Below, piece by piece: positions 33,726-43,548 of a DNA stretch of 64,000 nucleotides (the first letter of the stretch is position 1; every line of letters begins with the position of its first letter). This stretch comes from Deltaproteobacteria bacterium (GTDB lineage Bacteria; Desulfobacterota; DSM-4660; Desulfatiglandales; Desulfatiglandaceae): NCBI GenBank assembly GCA_021737785.1, contig JAIPDI010000004.1, forward strand, positions 110,037-174,036, given 5' to 3'. The position numbers and the translations under genes are program-made. A model generated the notes under the pieces. That model ran no database searches, had not been told where the DNA came from, and worked only from the letters and a program-made list of their open reading frames with translations.

Positions 33726-36083
33726 TTATGTCTGCCCGAGGACCTCCAGGATCTTGGCTGACAGCTCTTTGATGGAAAACGGCTTCTGGATGAAGTGCAT
33801 CCCCTTTTCGATGACGCCCCGGTGGGCGATCACATTGGCCGTGTGCCCTGACATGAATAGACACTTGAGGCCGGGCCGCAGGGCGGCGAGCCGGCCGGCC
33901 AGGTCTTTACCGTTCATCTGCGGCAGAATCACGTCGGTGAACAGCAAATGGATTGGTTCCGCATATGCCTCTGCCAGGCGAAGCGCCTCATCCGGCGTGC
34001 CAGCGGTCAGGACGGTGTAGCCTAATTCCACGAGCAGGCGCCTGCCAAGTTCGAGCACCGGTCCCTGATCCTCAACCAGAAGCACGGTCTCCGTACCAAT
34101 GGTCAGGGAGTCGCCAGGCCCGGCCGCAGGTGCAGACGGCACTTCTTCTTCCCCCTCGTGTCTGGGGAGGAAGACTTTGAAGACGCTTTCTTTTCCCGGT
34201 TCGCTTTGCACTTCGATATAGCCGTTGTTCTGCTTCACGATGCCGTAAACGGTGGCAAGGCCCAGCCCGGTGCCTTTGTCAGCCTCTTTGGTCGTGAAAA
34301 AGGGCTCGAAGATCTGGGCCATGATATCCCTGTCCATGCCGCAGCCATTATCGCCGACCGCGAGCAGGACGTACTGGCCGGGGACCGCCCCGATATGATT
34401 CTGACAATAGCCTCTGTCAAGCACGGCATTGCAGGTCTCGACCCTGATCTCGCCGACCCCAGATATCGCGTCCCTGGCGTTGACGCAGAGATTGGCAAGG
34501 ATCTGATCTACCTGGGACGGGTCCATCTTGACCTGCCAGAGGTCCGGCCCCGGGATCCAGGTCAGGTCGATGTCCTCGCCGATGAGCCGGTGCAGCATCT
34601 TGAGCATGCCCCCCACCGTATCGTTCACGTCCAGAGCCTCCGGCGCGATGGTCTGTTTGCGCGCAAATACGAGCAGTTGTCGGACGATGTTCGTGGCGCG
34701 GGTGGCGGCGCTTCTAATTTTCTCGATCTCGGCATGGATTCTTTGAGACTTGTCTGCCTTCATCAGGGCGAGGTCTGCATAGCCAAGGATCATTTGGAGC
34801 GAATTATTGAAGTCATGGGCCACGCCGCCGGCCAGGCGGCCCACCGATTCCATCTTCTGGGCCTGGAGGAACTGGGCTCGAAGCCTTTCGTCCTCCTGCA
34901 ATGCCTGTTTGCGCTCTGTAATATCCTGAATCGTCCCGATCACGTAGGACCGCTCCCCCTCCGTGACCGGGGCAATCCCACGGAACTCCGTCCAGAGCTG
35001 CTTGTCGCTCTCTGTGACGAGCCGGCACTCCAGGACGAAAGGCTCCCCCGTGGTCATGCATGCCATCACCTTCTCCCGGATGGAGGCAGCGCAGTCGGGC
35101 AAAAAGAACCGGAGTCCCTCTGTAAAACCGGGCTGGCAATTCGGGTCGGCCTCCATGATGTCATAGGCCCCGTCGGTCCAGGCCAGATAGTCTGTAAAAG
35201 GATTCGCCTTCCAGCCGCCAAGCCGCGCAATCCTTTGGGTTTCCTTCAGAAAGAGCTCACTCTCCCGCAAGGCCTCCTCTGCCCGCTTTCGTTCGGTGAT
35301 ATCGGACAAGAAATTGAGGGTGGCGGGTTTCCCTTCCCACTGGATGGCAACCGCGCGAAGTTCCACCCATCTGATTTCGCCGGAGCGATGAACTATCCTG
35401 AAGGGATAGCAGGAGGGAAGATCTTCCCCCCTCTGTCTTCTGATGTGCCGTTCCAGGACCATGGTCCGATCATCCGGATGAATGAACTCGATGAAAGGCC
35501 CGGATGTCAGCTCTTGTTCCGAGTATCCGCTGATCTCCATGGTTTTCTTGTTGACGAACGTGAGCTTGCCGGCCTGGGCCACATATATGGCTTCCCCGGC
35601 ATTCTCCACCAGAAGACGGTATTTCTCCTCTGCCCGTTTACGGTCGTCGACGTTGGTCAGAAAAGAGAGAAGGGCGGGTTTGCCTTCCCAGTCCAGCAGG
35701 GTGGATCTGCTCTGCACCCATCTGACGGAGCCATTCTTGTGGATGACCCTGAAGCAACTGCCCGAAGGCACGTCTTCCCCTGCCAGCTTGGCGAGGCAAA
35801 GCGGGGCAATCCATCCCCTGTCGTCCGGGTGGATGAAGGTCAACATGTCCCGAGACAGCATCTCTTCCAGAGAATAGCCCATGAACGCAAGGCCTCGTGG
35901 GTTCAAGAACCTGATCTTACCCTCCTGGATAATAAGGATTCCTTCTTCGCCGCTCTCTAACAACAGGCGGCACATCTCCTCGCTCTTACGCAAGGCCTCC
36001 TGTGCCTGTTTCAGTGCCGATTCCGCTTGGTCCAGTCTCTCGATTCTCCGCTCCAGCTCGTCATAGCTCGGCTTCGTGTGCAT
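33726..36083 (-). CDS. PAS-containing hybrid sensor histidine kinase
   Basis: Start taken at [10 protein letters not shown] (36083), giving 785 residues without membrane segments. An N-terminal coiled coil ([21 protein letters not shown]) leads into three PAS domains (about 40-150, 160-280, 285-410). HisKA follows with the phosphorylated His in [14 protein letters not shown], then HATPase_c with [15 protein letters not shown] and [16 protein letters not shown], and a receiver domain with the phospho-Asp in [14 protein letters not shown] cytoplasmic sensor of unknown ligand. Its catalytic half closely resembles the kinase at 51152. Confidence 0.92.
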   Translation of the reverse strand: MHTKPSYDELERRIERLDQAESALKQAQEALRKSEEMCRLLLESGEEGILIIQEGKIRFLNPRGLAFMGYSLEEMLSRDMLTFIHPDDRGWIAPLCLAKLAGEDVPSGSCFRVIHKNGSVRWVQSRSTLLDWEGKPALLSFLTNVDDRKRAEEKYRLLVENAGEAIYVAQAGKLTFVNKKTMEISGYSEQELTSGPFIEFIHPDDRTMVLERHIRRQRGEDLPSCYPFRIVHRSGEIRWVELRAVAIQWEGKPATLNFLSDITERKRAEEALRESELFLKETQRIARLGGWKANPFTDYLAWTDGAYDIMEADPNCQPGFTEGLRFFLPDCAASIREKVMACMTTGEPFVLECRLVTESDKQLWTEFRGIAPVTEGERSYVIGTIQDITERKQALQEDERLRAQFLQAQKMESVGRLAGGVAHDFNNSLQMILGYADLALMKADKSQRIHAEIEKIRSAATRATNIVRQLLVFARKQTIAPEALDVNDTVGGMLKMLHRLIGEDIDLTWIPGPDLWQVKMDPSQVDQILANLCVNARDAISGVGEIRVETCNAVLDRGYCQNHIGAVPGQYVLLAVGDNGCGMDRDIMAQIFEPFFTTKEADKGTGLGLATVYGIVKQNNGYIEVQSEPGKESVFKVFLPRHEGEEEVPSAPAAGPGDSLTIGTETVLLVEDQGPVLELGRRLLVELGYTVLTAGTPDEALRLAEAYAEPIHLLFTDVILPQMNGKDLAGRLAALRPGLKCLFMSGHTANVIAHRGVIEKGMHFIQKPFSIKELSAKILEVLGQT

Positions 36084-36301
36084 CCATGCACCCCCATCCT
36101 CTCTGATTTTGTGGAACAAAAGGTGAAACGCTGGGAAGAACCCATGGTCTGATTTCGGCAAAAAACTCGCATTGATAGCCGATCTCTTATATAAGATGCG
36201 CGGGTGATCGTCAAGCGGGAAACCCGAGCGGAGGCGAATTACGAGGTTGACCTCATGATCCGGCGGGCCTGATCAGGTCGCCTGATAGTGACAAAAAATT
36301 C

Positions 36302-36330
36302 TTGACAGAACATCTGCAGTTGAACAGAAT
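36302..36330 (+). promoter_or_regulatory. Promoter upstream of the symporter attenuator
   Basis: TTGACA (36302-36307), a 17-nt spacer and CAGAAT (36325-36330). Transcription from here would cross a short leader and the terminator at 36375 before reaching the symporter gene. Confidence 0.5.
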
Positions 36331-36374
36331 AAGTCAACAGTGAATATCGGTTTTGGACAAAGTTATGTCAGGCA

Positions 36375-36408
36375 AAAGCCATCCCGACTTTGGGGTGGCT
36401 TTTTTTGT
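36375..36408 (+). terminator. Leader terminator/attenuator before the symporter gene
   Basis: AAAGCCATCCC (36375-36385) pairs with GGGGTGGCTTT (36392-36402) through an 11-bp stem with one G-U and a six-base loop, followed by a T-run. It lies between a sigma70-like promoter and the symporter start, with no gene upstream to terminate on this strand, so it probably attenuates the symporter transcript. Confidence 0.65.
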
Positions 36409-36455
36409 TCACCTCACGTGGAACCGGCACGGCATTCCATAAGGAGTCCCTGATA

Positions 36456-38105
36456 ATGTCTATTAAAGTGTGCGTCCTGGCAGGCTACTTTGTCATTGTG
36501 TTGATCATCGGATTTCTCGCGCGGACCCGATGGAAATCAACTCCCGAGACATATTTCCTGGCCGACAGGAAGTTAGGGACCTTTGTGCTCCTCGGCACCA
36601 TGGCGGCCACTAATTTTTCTGCGTTCACGGTATTCGGGACCTCCGGGGCCGGATACCGGGACGGCTATGCCTTTTTCCCCATCATGGGCTTCGGCACGGG
36701 CTTCATGGCCCTCACCTTCTGGGTCATTGGCAGAAAAATCTGGCGCGTGGGCCGGGAACAAGGAACGATAACCCCTCCGGAGATGATCCGGCTGTTGTAT
36801 AACAGCCCTCTCCTCTCTTTTCTCTTTGCCCTGGTCATGATTATATTCACTATACCCTACCTGGCCTTGCAGCCGATGGCCGCGGGATATGCCCTCCAGG
36901 AGCTGGTAGGCTTTCCATACTTCGCCGGATGTGCCCTTGTGACCGGCATCACCCTCCTCTATACCCTTCGCGGGGGGTTGCGGGCGGTTGCCTGGACCGA
37001 CCTGTTCCAGGGGATGCTGATGGCCGTGATGCTAGGCATATCCCTGTTTGAGGTAGCCAACCACCATGGCGGGTTTGTCGCGGCAAGTGAGAAGGTCTTC
37101 GCCATTTATCCGGAGCTTTTCTCACGGCCGGGGGCCTCCGGAAAATATACCCCTGCCATCTGGTTCAGTTTCATCATGCTCTGGTTTTTCTGCGATCCGA
37201 TGTTCCCTCAGCTCTTTCAGCGGTTTTTTTCGGCAAGGAACGAGAAGACCCTCGGCCGGATGATGATTCTCTATCCCATCGTATGCACCATCATCTTCTT
37301 TATGCCGGTTACTGTTGGGGTCCTGGGGCATCTCTCATTTCCGGATCTTGCCGGCAAGGAGGCCGACCGCATCCTCCCCATGGTAATTACCCTGGTCTCC
37401 GGAGATGCCATGGCCGCACTGGTCATTGCCTGCGGACTTGGCGCGCTCATGTCCACCATGGACTCTCAGCTCCTCACTCTCAGTTCCATCTTTACAAGAG
37501 ACGTCCTCCCCATCGTTGCACAAAGAGCTTGGAAGGGTCATGCGGCAGGCAGGATCTTTGTCGTTATCCTGAGCATCTCAGGGCTTGCCCTCGCATACCG
37601 GCCTCCCGCAACCATCCTCCAGATTGCAACACAGACCTTCACCGGGCTCGCCGTCCTGTTTCCCACGGTCATATTCGGACTCTATTTCAAAAAAGTGTGG
37701 CCGCTCCCGGCCATTCTATCCATACTCACCGGCGAGGGATTGATGATCCTCGGCTACTTTAAAGCAACGCCCACCTGGGGGTTTCTGCCGGTAGTCCCGG
37801 TCATGGCGCTGGCATTTCTGGTTTATCTGACCATACACGGGTTTTTGCTTTGGCGGGAGGGACTCCTTCACTTATCCATGCCTCAATGGATGTCGGGCCC
37901 CTATGTCTACCTCCTGCTGGGCGTGTTTCTCCTTTCTCTCGATTTTTGGGCCTGGGGGAGCACCAGTCCCATGTGGGCCGGAATACCCCTCTGGATCGGG
38001 TACTTTGTGGGGCTTTCCCTCCTTCAAACCTACTTGATGGTCCGAATGGTCGATGCAGGATCGGGCAGGAAAAACTCCGATCGATTCTCGATCGCATCTT
38101 CATGA
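36456..38105 (+). CDS. Sodium:solute symporter (SSS family)
   Basis: Start at 36456 behind ATAAGGAGTCCCTGATA gives 549 residues and about 13 hydrophobic helices. SSS-family features are ETYFLADRKLGTFVLLGTMAATNFSAFTVFGTSGAGYRDG in helices 2-3 (spread over residues 25-64), TLRGGLRAVAWTDLFQG and GALMSTMDSQLLTLSSIFTRD. It couples Na+ to uptake of an organic solute; substrate unknown. A leader attenuator precedes it and a porin fragment follows. Confidence 0.88.
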   Translation: MSIKVCVLAGYFVIVLIIGFLARTRWKSTPETYFLADRKLGTFVLLGTMAATNFSAFTVFGTSGAGYRDGYAFFPIMGFGTGFMALTFWVIGRKIWRVGREQGTITPPEMIRLLYNSPLLSFLFALVMIIFTIPYLALQPMAAGYALQELVGFPYFAGCALVTGITLLYTLRGGLRAVAWTDLFQGMLMAVMLGISLFEVANHHGGFVAASEKVFAIYPELFSRPGASGKYTPAIWFSFIMLWFFCDPMFPQLFQRFFSARNEKTLGRMMILYPIVCTIIFFMPVTVGVLGHLSFPDLAGKEADRILPMVITLVSGDAMAALVIACGLGALMSTMDSQLLTLSSIFTRDVLPIVAQRAWKGHAAGRIFVVILSISGLALAYRPPATILQIATQTFTGLAVLFPTVIFGLYFKKVWPLPAILSILTGEGLMILGYFKATPTWGFLPVVPVMALAFLVYLTIHGFLLWREGLLHLSMPQWMSGPYVYLLLGVFLLSLDFWAWGSTSPMWAGIPLWIGYFVGLSLLQTYLMVRMVDAGSGRKNSDRFSIASS

Positions 38106-38199
38106 GAATTGAGACCCCCGATAGGAAGCCGTCTTAATGGCCACCCCCTCTCGAGAGAACGACTCATACCGGCCGGGTAAGCTTCTCGATTGGCGGCTG

Positions 38200-38783
38200 G
38201 CACCCTATGACCTGGGCGCTGCCGTTGAATGGGAGATGGGTCGCTTTTTGCCATGGCCGTTGGAAGCAATGGCCGGAAAGGGAAGTTCGATGAGTCGTAC
38301 AATGCATATTTCATGCAATTGGCCTATGCCGCGGATTCGGGCCTGGGGCATGGAAACTATCGACTCCTGCTGGGCATGTCCAGCGATGCCTATCCCAATC
38401 CTGCGGGGACGCACCTGGAACGACGCAGGTGCGCCATCGCCTCTTTTGATCAGGAACTGGGTGACATTCTGGGGGCATGGATCAGGTTCGGCTGGCAGGA
38501 TGACGCGGCGGCCATAGATTGCAAGGCAGTCTATTCGGGAGGAGTCCATATCAACGGCACCCTCTGGGGACGTTTTTCCGACACTATCGGCATCGGCTAC
38601 GCCCACATGAACGGCGGCAATCAGGATGTGGATCACACCCATGTGTTCGAGACCTATGTCCGTGTTGCCCTGAACCACATGTTTGCCATCACAGGAGACG
38701 TGCAGTACATGAAAGACTCCATGAATGCGGGGGAAAGTCCGGGTGGATGGATCTTCGGGCTCAGGGCAACGGCGGAAATTTAG
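38200..38783 (+). pseudogene. 3' fragment of a porin gene with 13-bp deletion
   Basis: This stretch is nearly identical to the second half of porin 2 (about 33030-33624). Relative to that copy it lacks about 13 bp (around CCATAAAAGGGG) near 38246, which shifts the frame. The 5' half is absent and replaced by unrelated DNA after the symporter. The end still encodes NHMFAITGDVQYMKDSM and a barrel-like C terminus. It is a third, dead copy of the local porin family. Confidence 0.85.
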
Positions 38784-38914
38784 AAAATTAAAGAAGGAGG
38801 ACTGCTATTGACCGCCTTTGATCGTCTGTGCTCCTTGCCGGGTATTTCCACCTCACAGCGGAGACCGGCGGGTGCGCCTTCAGACGTACAGACACCACCA
38901 TGACACAGATGACG

Positions 38915-38939
38915 TTACACATCACGGCGTGATATGTAA
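38915..38939. other. 25-bp near-perfect palindrome at the end of the secreted-protein gene
   Basis: TTACACATCACG and CGTGATATGTAA are inverted copies (11 of 12 positions) around one central base. The palindrome overlaps the stop of the minus-strand gene. No T-run follows; it may be a protein-binding site or a junction relic. Confidence 0.45.
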
Positions 38940-40835
38940 TTCCTGCAGCGTCAAAGCCGAACCCTGTTCCACGCCGGGGGCCCGGGTCAACACCGTGTTG
39001 CCATTTTGGTTTTCAAATGTCTGATCCCAGTTTCCATTAAAAGTCAGCGCCTTGGATCCTTTCACGGTAACGGTTTCCGAGTAGTTCCCGCCCGCTATGA
39101 ATATGGATGATCCGGTGGTGGCTGCGTCAACGGCCGCCTGAATGGTGGTATGGCAGGGTGTCTTGCCTCCGCACTTGTTTTCGGTGTCACTGCTTACGTA
39201 AAGGTGGTGCTGCGTCTGGCCTCCGCCTCCGCCGAGATACCAGTCGAGCGTGGCGTTATCACCGAAGTCCCCGGGACCCAGGGCGCCTGATTGAATTCCC
39301 AATTGCGGCGGATCACCGGTGGTTCCTTTAAACGCCCACATGTCCGCAGAGGGATACAGATAGGCGGGGGTGACCTCCTGTGTGCGCATCAGTTCCAGAT
39401 AGTACGGATTCACCAGATCACCGGCTGTTCGGCGATCGTCCTGCAGGGTGATCATATCCTGTCCGGTCAGAAGCCCGCCAAGTCCACCCGTTACCGGGGC
39501 CCCCTCGACCAGAATCTCGAAATTGTAGGTGTCTACGCCCTTGATGCGCGGCACGTACCCCGTCCATACCCCCGTTGTGGGAAGCGGCGAATTGTTCACA
39601 AATTCGTCCTTGTAGATAACCCCCGAAAAGATGGCGTTGTAGATGGCATACATCATATTCGCACTGTTTCCGCCGAGATTGGTGACCCAGGCTGGCCAGG
39701 GAGTTGCGAGATTGTTCCACGAGGAAATCCAGATGCAGTCGAGCACGCCCTGAGCCTCGGTTGCTTCGTATACGGCGCCGCCGGCGTTGGTCACCGCATT
39801 CCATATCTGAACACCCTGCCCAGCCGCGTTGAATTTGTAGAGCGTGAAGTCTTTGACATGCATGGTGTACGCGCCGGAGCCATCCTTTGTAAAAGAAACG
39901 TAGGCGGTCCAGGCAGTTGCATCATTGACCGTTCCCGTCGCAGGATCGCTCAAGGGCTCGGTGTAGCCCACACGGAAACCCGCGGTGGTCCAGTTCGGTC
40001 CCGTGCCTTCGTACCCTGCCGTCCATACAGTTCCAGACGCCGTTGTGGTGGCAATAATCCGGTCCAGGGCGCTGGTAAAACTACCGATATTCTTAGCAAA
40101 TCCAATACCCGTAAATTGATTCCGCGTGATCCAGCCGATGGGATTAGTGGCACCCGGAAACAAGAGTTTTTTCGAAAAGCCGCCACCCTCTGCACCCAGC
40201 CACGCGAACTGGGGCTGGGTGGTGTAGGCTGCAATAGCGGCGCTTGCCACGGCGGTGGACTGGCCTTGCTTTGCTCCATAAAGCCCATAGGGGGCCCGAT
40301 CTGCCGGAAGATTCGAAAACTCCATACGGGTGAGGAAATCCCACCGATCGATCCAGGACATATCAAAGGTCTGAGGCGCGGAACCAAAGAAAACCCACTC
40401 GAAATAGTTGTAGGGCATCGTTGTGGTAACGTCCGGCTGTGTTGTCGCAGGTTTCGAATCGCTCAAAATAGCGTAAAACCGCGTGCCATTGTTGGGGCGG
40501 AGAATATGTATCTTGCCCTGGTCGATGTCACTCAATCGCACAATATCGTAGTTTCCCTGCACCGAATCCGGATTTAGTTTTTTCAGTGTGCCGGATTGCC
40601 AATACTCGATCGCATAGTCGGTCAACAGCCAAATCTGCCCATCCGTCGGCGTGGCGCCGTAAAACTCGCCCGGGCCGAAGTTGTTGTGCACCGTCATCTC
40701 GTAATAGGTGATCGCGCCGAATGCACGGGGCACCTGTGCCAGTGTCAATATCAGCAATGCAGACAGGCAGGACAGCAAGATTAAGCCCTTTCGACAAAAA
40801 GCCGGCTTCGTCATGAAAAAAAAGAATGGTCTCAT
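38922..40835 (-). CDS. Large secreted protein, possibly GH64/thaumatin-like plus beta-helix remnant
   Basis: The 637 residues start behind GGGAGAAAA with a signal peptide (hydrophobic GLILLSCLSALLILTLAQV, cleavage after AFGA). Residues 30-420 resemble the beta-1,3-glucanase (GH64) or thaumatin-like layout: TVHNNFGPGEFYG, GKIHILRPNNGTRFYA, and an acidic NYFEWVFF followed by a Leu-Pro rich stretch. I cannot confirm catalytic residues. The C-terminal 100 residues (HTTIQAAVDAATTGSSIFIAGG, then YSETVTVKGS) look like the first coils of a right-handed beta-helix that stops early. Truncation at the palindrome is possible. Confidence 0.55.
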   Translation of the reverse strand: MRPFFFFMTKPAFCRKGLILLSCLSALLILTLAQVPRAFGAITYYEMTVHNNFGPGEFYGATPTDGQIWLLTDYAIEYWQSGTLKKLNPDSVQGNYDIVRLSDIDQGKIHILRPNNGTRFYAILSDSKPATTQPDVTTTMPYNYFEWVFFGSAPQTFDMSWIDRWDFLTRMEFSNLPADRAPYGLYGAKQGQSTAVASAAIAAYTTQPQFAWLGAEGGGFSKKLLFPGATNPIGWITRNQFTGIGFAKNIGSFTSALDRIIATTTASGTVWTAGYEGTGPNWTTAGFRVGYTEPLSDPATGTVNDATAWTAYVSFTKDGSGAYTMHVKDFTLYKFNAAGQGVQIWNAVTNAGGAVYEATEAQGVLDCIWISSWNNLATPWPAWVTNLGGNSANMMYAIYNAIFSGVIYKDEFVNNSPLPTTGVWTGYVPRIKGVDTYNFEILVEGAPVTGGLGGLLTGQDMITLQDDRRTAGDLVNPYYLELMRTQEVTPAYLYPSADMWAFKGTTGDPPQLGIQSGALGPGDFGDNATLDWYLGGGGGQTQHHLYVSSDTENKCGGKTPCHTTIQAAVDAATTGSSIFIAGGNYSETVTVKGSKALTFNGNWDQTFENQNGNTVLTRAPGVEQGSALTLQELHITP

Positions 40836-42462
40836 TTTTCTCCCTTGATTTGTTTGTTAATTAGTGTCTGAACGGAAACCCGGAAATCCAAAAAGGGTGG
40901 AATCGAAAACTTGGTTTTATTAATTTCAACTCTATTCCATCAATTCGGAATTCGCAATTCCTCAATTCGTAATTGTGCCTGAACGGGGTTTTCGTTCAGG
41001 CACAATCAGGTTGAGGTGAGGCGATAAGAAGTTGCTTTTTAAAGGTGAAATATAGCGGAAACGGGCTCGGACGTAAACGGAAATATGACCGCAGGATATT
41101 ATGGTCGGGACAAGGCGCCACAATAAGGGGGTCTAAGTTCGGGGCGGGAGGCCCTCCGATGCGGGTTTCGGTGGGCACGATCCCACACCATCGATTCCCG
41201 CATGGGTCCAATGGATATAGATATTGCCTGGAAATGGTGCTCATCGTTAGCCGATTTGAACCTGTTGAGGGTCTGAGTTCTTTGGGATCTATCGGAGTTG
41301 GAGGAGTGTCCCTATCGCGGGAACAGCTCCTCGGTGGGAAGAAGACCGGATGGGCGCAGAAAATCTGTTGTGGTATTGGTATGCTGTTTAGCTGGGGATG
41401 GCGATGGCGGAACTGGAAAGGCGGGCGGAACTGAAGCTCATTGCGGTAAGGTTTTAATCAAATGACTGTTCAAAAGCATACCGCTTTTGACACAAAAGTC
41501 AAACAAAAAGGATCTACGGAGTTCGGGGCCGACCTCATCCCTGAGAGCGCCTCCTGGGTCATGGGAGCACCGAGTGAATGGGTTTCACCAACCACCATAA
41601 GACAGACCTTCTGACCCACGAGCACACCAAGCCCTGCACCATTGATACCGTTAGATATGGATATCGCCTGGAAATAGGTCGGGGGTTTCCCATGCGGATG
41701 ACCCGAGTCAGACTTGTTCGGTCGGCAGTCAGCGCTCAACAAGGCCGTGAAAAGCTCGGTTTGAGTCTCATGATCCGGCTTTGAACAAAACCTGCATGTT
41801 GACATTTTATTTAGGGTGACATAGGATAATTTTTCAGTTTCCGACCCACCGGAGACGCCCCTCGCCCCGGCTTCTCCGGATGTCTGCCGGGTCCGGCGGC
41901 GAAGGTCATGCTGCGGGTTCAAACGGCAATAGTCCTCTCGCAGGAGGGACTCTTTGATGATGGCGCCGCACCCAATCCATACCCCTGACACTTGTCCGCC
42001 CCGGCATATTCTCGGGACCGGGTCCCTCCAGACCCCCGGGCCTGTCTCTGCCGGAAGCCTGTATCTTTGTCCGGATCAACCCGGAAGCAACCTCGGGCTT
42101 CGTGCCGACGAATCCGAAACCCCTGTCGCGAGTCAACGTCACCATGAACCTGAACCCATTTGTCGTAGGATGCCCTTTTGCAGCTAAAAAAGTCAGCCGA
42201 TTCAAATGGTTCCCTTACAAAGTTCGCTGCCATGATAGGCAGCAAAATTCTATCACTTTGGCATGGGTTAGCATAACTCTTTGAGATTATTAATCATATT
42301 TTTTAAGCATCTTGAGCCTGTGGGCTATCCTGTAAATATCATTGAATAATTGCTTCAGCCAATTTTTTTGTAATAGATTTTTTCTGTCTAATATCTGTTG
42401 GCTTAACACGGCATCGTAAATCGGACGCGTAATGTGACAATCTTTCAAGGAGTTCTTTTCCC
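40836..42462. other. 1.6-kb region without a confident gene
   Basis: Several open frames exist on both strands but none has a ribosome site and convincing composition together. Visible structures are a 14-bp inverted repeat at 40972, a nested hairpin near 41158-41207 (ATGCGGG with CCCGCAT enclosing GTGGG with CCCAC), and two partly similar blocks sharing GCCTGGAAAT near 41225 and 41667. A GCTGCC/GGCAGC hairpin lies at 42227. It looks like decayed mobile or coding DNA at the edge of the cassette region. Confidence 0.5.
40972..41006. repeat. 14-bp perfect inverted repeat
   Basis: ATTGTGCCTGAACG (40972-40985) and CGTTCAGGCACAAT (40993-41006) flank a 7-nt loop. A related half-element, GTCTGAACGGAAACCC, lies near 40865. 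No T-run. It could be a small mobile-repeat end or a transcript-ending hairpin upstream of the secreted-protein gene. Confidence 0.6.
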
Positions 42463-43521
42463 GTGACGATTCTTGCAACCATGTTACATCAGGAGTTTGT
42501 TTTGTCTGTTGCTGATCGCAGGTCTGTGGTTCAGCGCGGTAATCAATTCGAGCCGGAAGACGAGAAATTCAACAAGCATATTGCATTTGCCTTTGCCGAC
42601 GTTCGGGGGGCTGTCACTTACACGGGCTTTGCAAAGTGGAAACGGCGAAATGGCAAGTACGTGACAACGGACAAAGTAGTTGCCGATGCATTGTCGAAAG
42701 CCGCGAATTGTGGCAATAATCTGGGAACTGCTCTGCACCGTGTTGCCGTGTCATTGGCCGAAGAATCAAATCACATACGCTCCATGTACCCAAAGAGCCC
42801 GCCAATATTTACAGTTGTGTTTGCTGGTTACACGCGGCTCTTTGCAGATCCGTGGATAGCAGTAGTAACAGATCAGGAGTACGTTCCTGCCTGGGTAAAT
42901 GAAGAGAAGCAGGCTGAAGTCCCAGCCCCGAAACCTTTTCGAATCTATTTTGCAGTCCCGTCAAAGGCACGCGTTTGTCTCAATGGGTATACATCAGCGC
43001 TTCCGCCAAAAACTACGGAGGATATAGAATCCCTGCTTTCGGTGCCAGGTGTTCAGGCTTATGATGTTGCCAACCTCGCCGTTTCGCGTATTCGAAGGGC
43101 AAGCTCGGCAACATCGGCAGTCGGCTCCCGTGTTAGTGCTATAGTTTTCCCTGCTCATGGGTGGGTCGATACAGGGTTGTGGGCTCAACCGCGAGAGCCC
43201 TTGGCGGCTGCTATGCCAAGAATGGTATATCCCGATGGGAGACAGTGGAGTCCAAGCGAAATGATTCTTGAGTTTGAAAGCTGTGGAATAAGCCGGTTCC
43301 AGAGGCATAGCTTGCTGTATCAAGCACTGCTGGATAGCCGGCTTTCGGTTCGATGGAAACGGCGGTTGAGGAGAACTAAGTCCGGTGATCTGGTTGCGCC
43401 GACTGTGTATCAACTGATAGGAATACTCCTGTACCCCAACGTATGGCAGGCGAAAGGGATGCCAAAGACACGAAAGCCAACAAGCGCTTCAACCGGAGCG
43501 CCACCAGCCGCGCCCGGTTAA
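42463..43521 (+). CDS. Cassette gene 1: proteasome-like hypothetical protein
   Basis: A GTG start at 42463 lies behind AAGGAGTTCTTTTCCC; 352 residues. The N terminus (MTILATMLHQEFVLSVADRR, then HIAFAFADVRGAVTYTGFAKW) resembles Ntn-hydrolase/20S-proteasome-like hypotheticals in which a beta-hairpin begins directly after Met-Thr. The resemblance is by pattern only. The middle (about 160-300) is not recognised. The last residues, rich in Ala/Pro/Ser, are encoded by the attC site, common when a cassette gene ends inside its recombination site. Confidence 0.6.
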   Translation: MTILATMLHQEFVLSVADRRSVVQRGNQFEPEDEKFNKHIAFAFADVRGAVTYTGFAKWKRRNGKYVTTDKVVADALSKAANCGNNLGTALHRVAVSLAEESNHIRSMYPKSPPIFTVVFAGYTRLFADPWIAVVTDQEYVPAWVNEEKQAEVPAPKPFRIYFAVPSKARVCLNGYTSALPPKTTEDIESLLSVPGVQAYDVANLAVSRIRRASSATSAVGSRVSAIVFPAHGWVDTGLWAQPREPLAAAMPRMVYPDGRQWSPSEMILEFESCGISRFQRHSLLYQALLDSRLSVRWKRRLRRTKSGDLVAPTVYQLIGILLYPNVWQAKGMPKTRKPTSASTGAPPAAPG

Positions 43522-43535
43522 GTGCAACGTTAAAT
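43475..43535 (+). other. attC-like site 1 (61 nt)
   Basis: Begins with inverse core AGCCAAC and ends with core GTTAAAT (fits GTTRRRY). Between them CTT(C)AACCGG(A)GCG and CGC..CCGGTTAAG form a hairpin with extrahelical bases, the hallmark of integron attC sites. Layout and several bases match the well-known 59-base element of aminoglycoside cassettes (TTCAA...TTAA...GCAACGTTA). Confidence 0.8.
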
Positions 43536-43548
43536 GCGCGTAGAGATA

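Noticed and set aside
41045..41434. Plus-strand open frame of about 130 codons
   Set aside because: Unusual Trp/Gly-rich composition, no ribosome site, overlaps hairpins and has no homology I recognise.
41470..41991. Minus-strand open frame of about 170 codons
   Set aside because: No start signal and composition unlike the real genes; may be a relic, so left inside the gap description.
42262..42278. TGGCATGGGTTAGCA as a sigma54 promoter
   Set aside because: The GG to GC spacing is one base short and no gene starts at a sensible distance.
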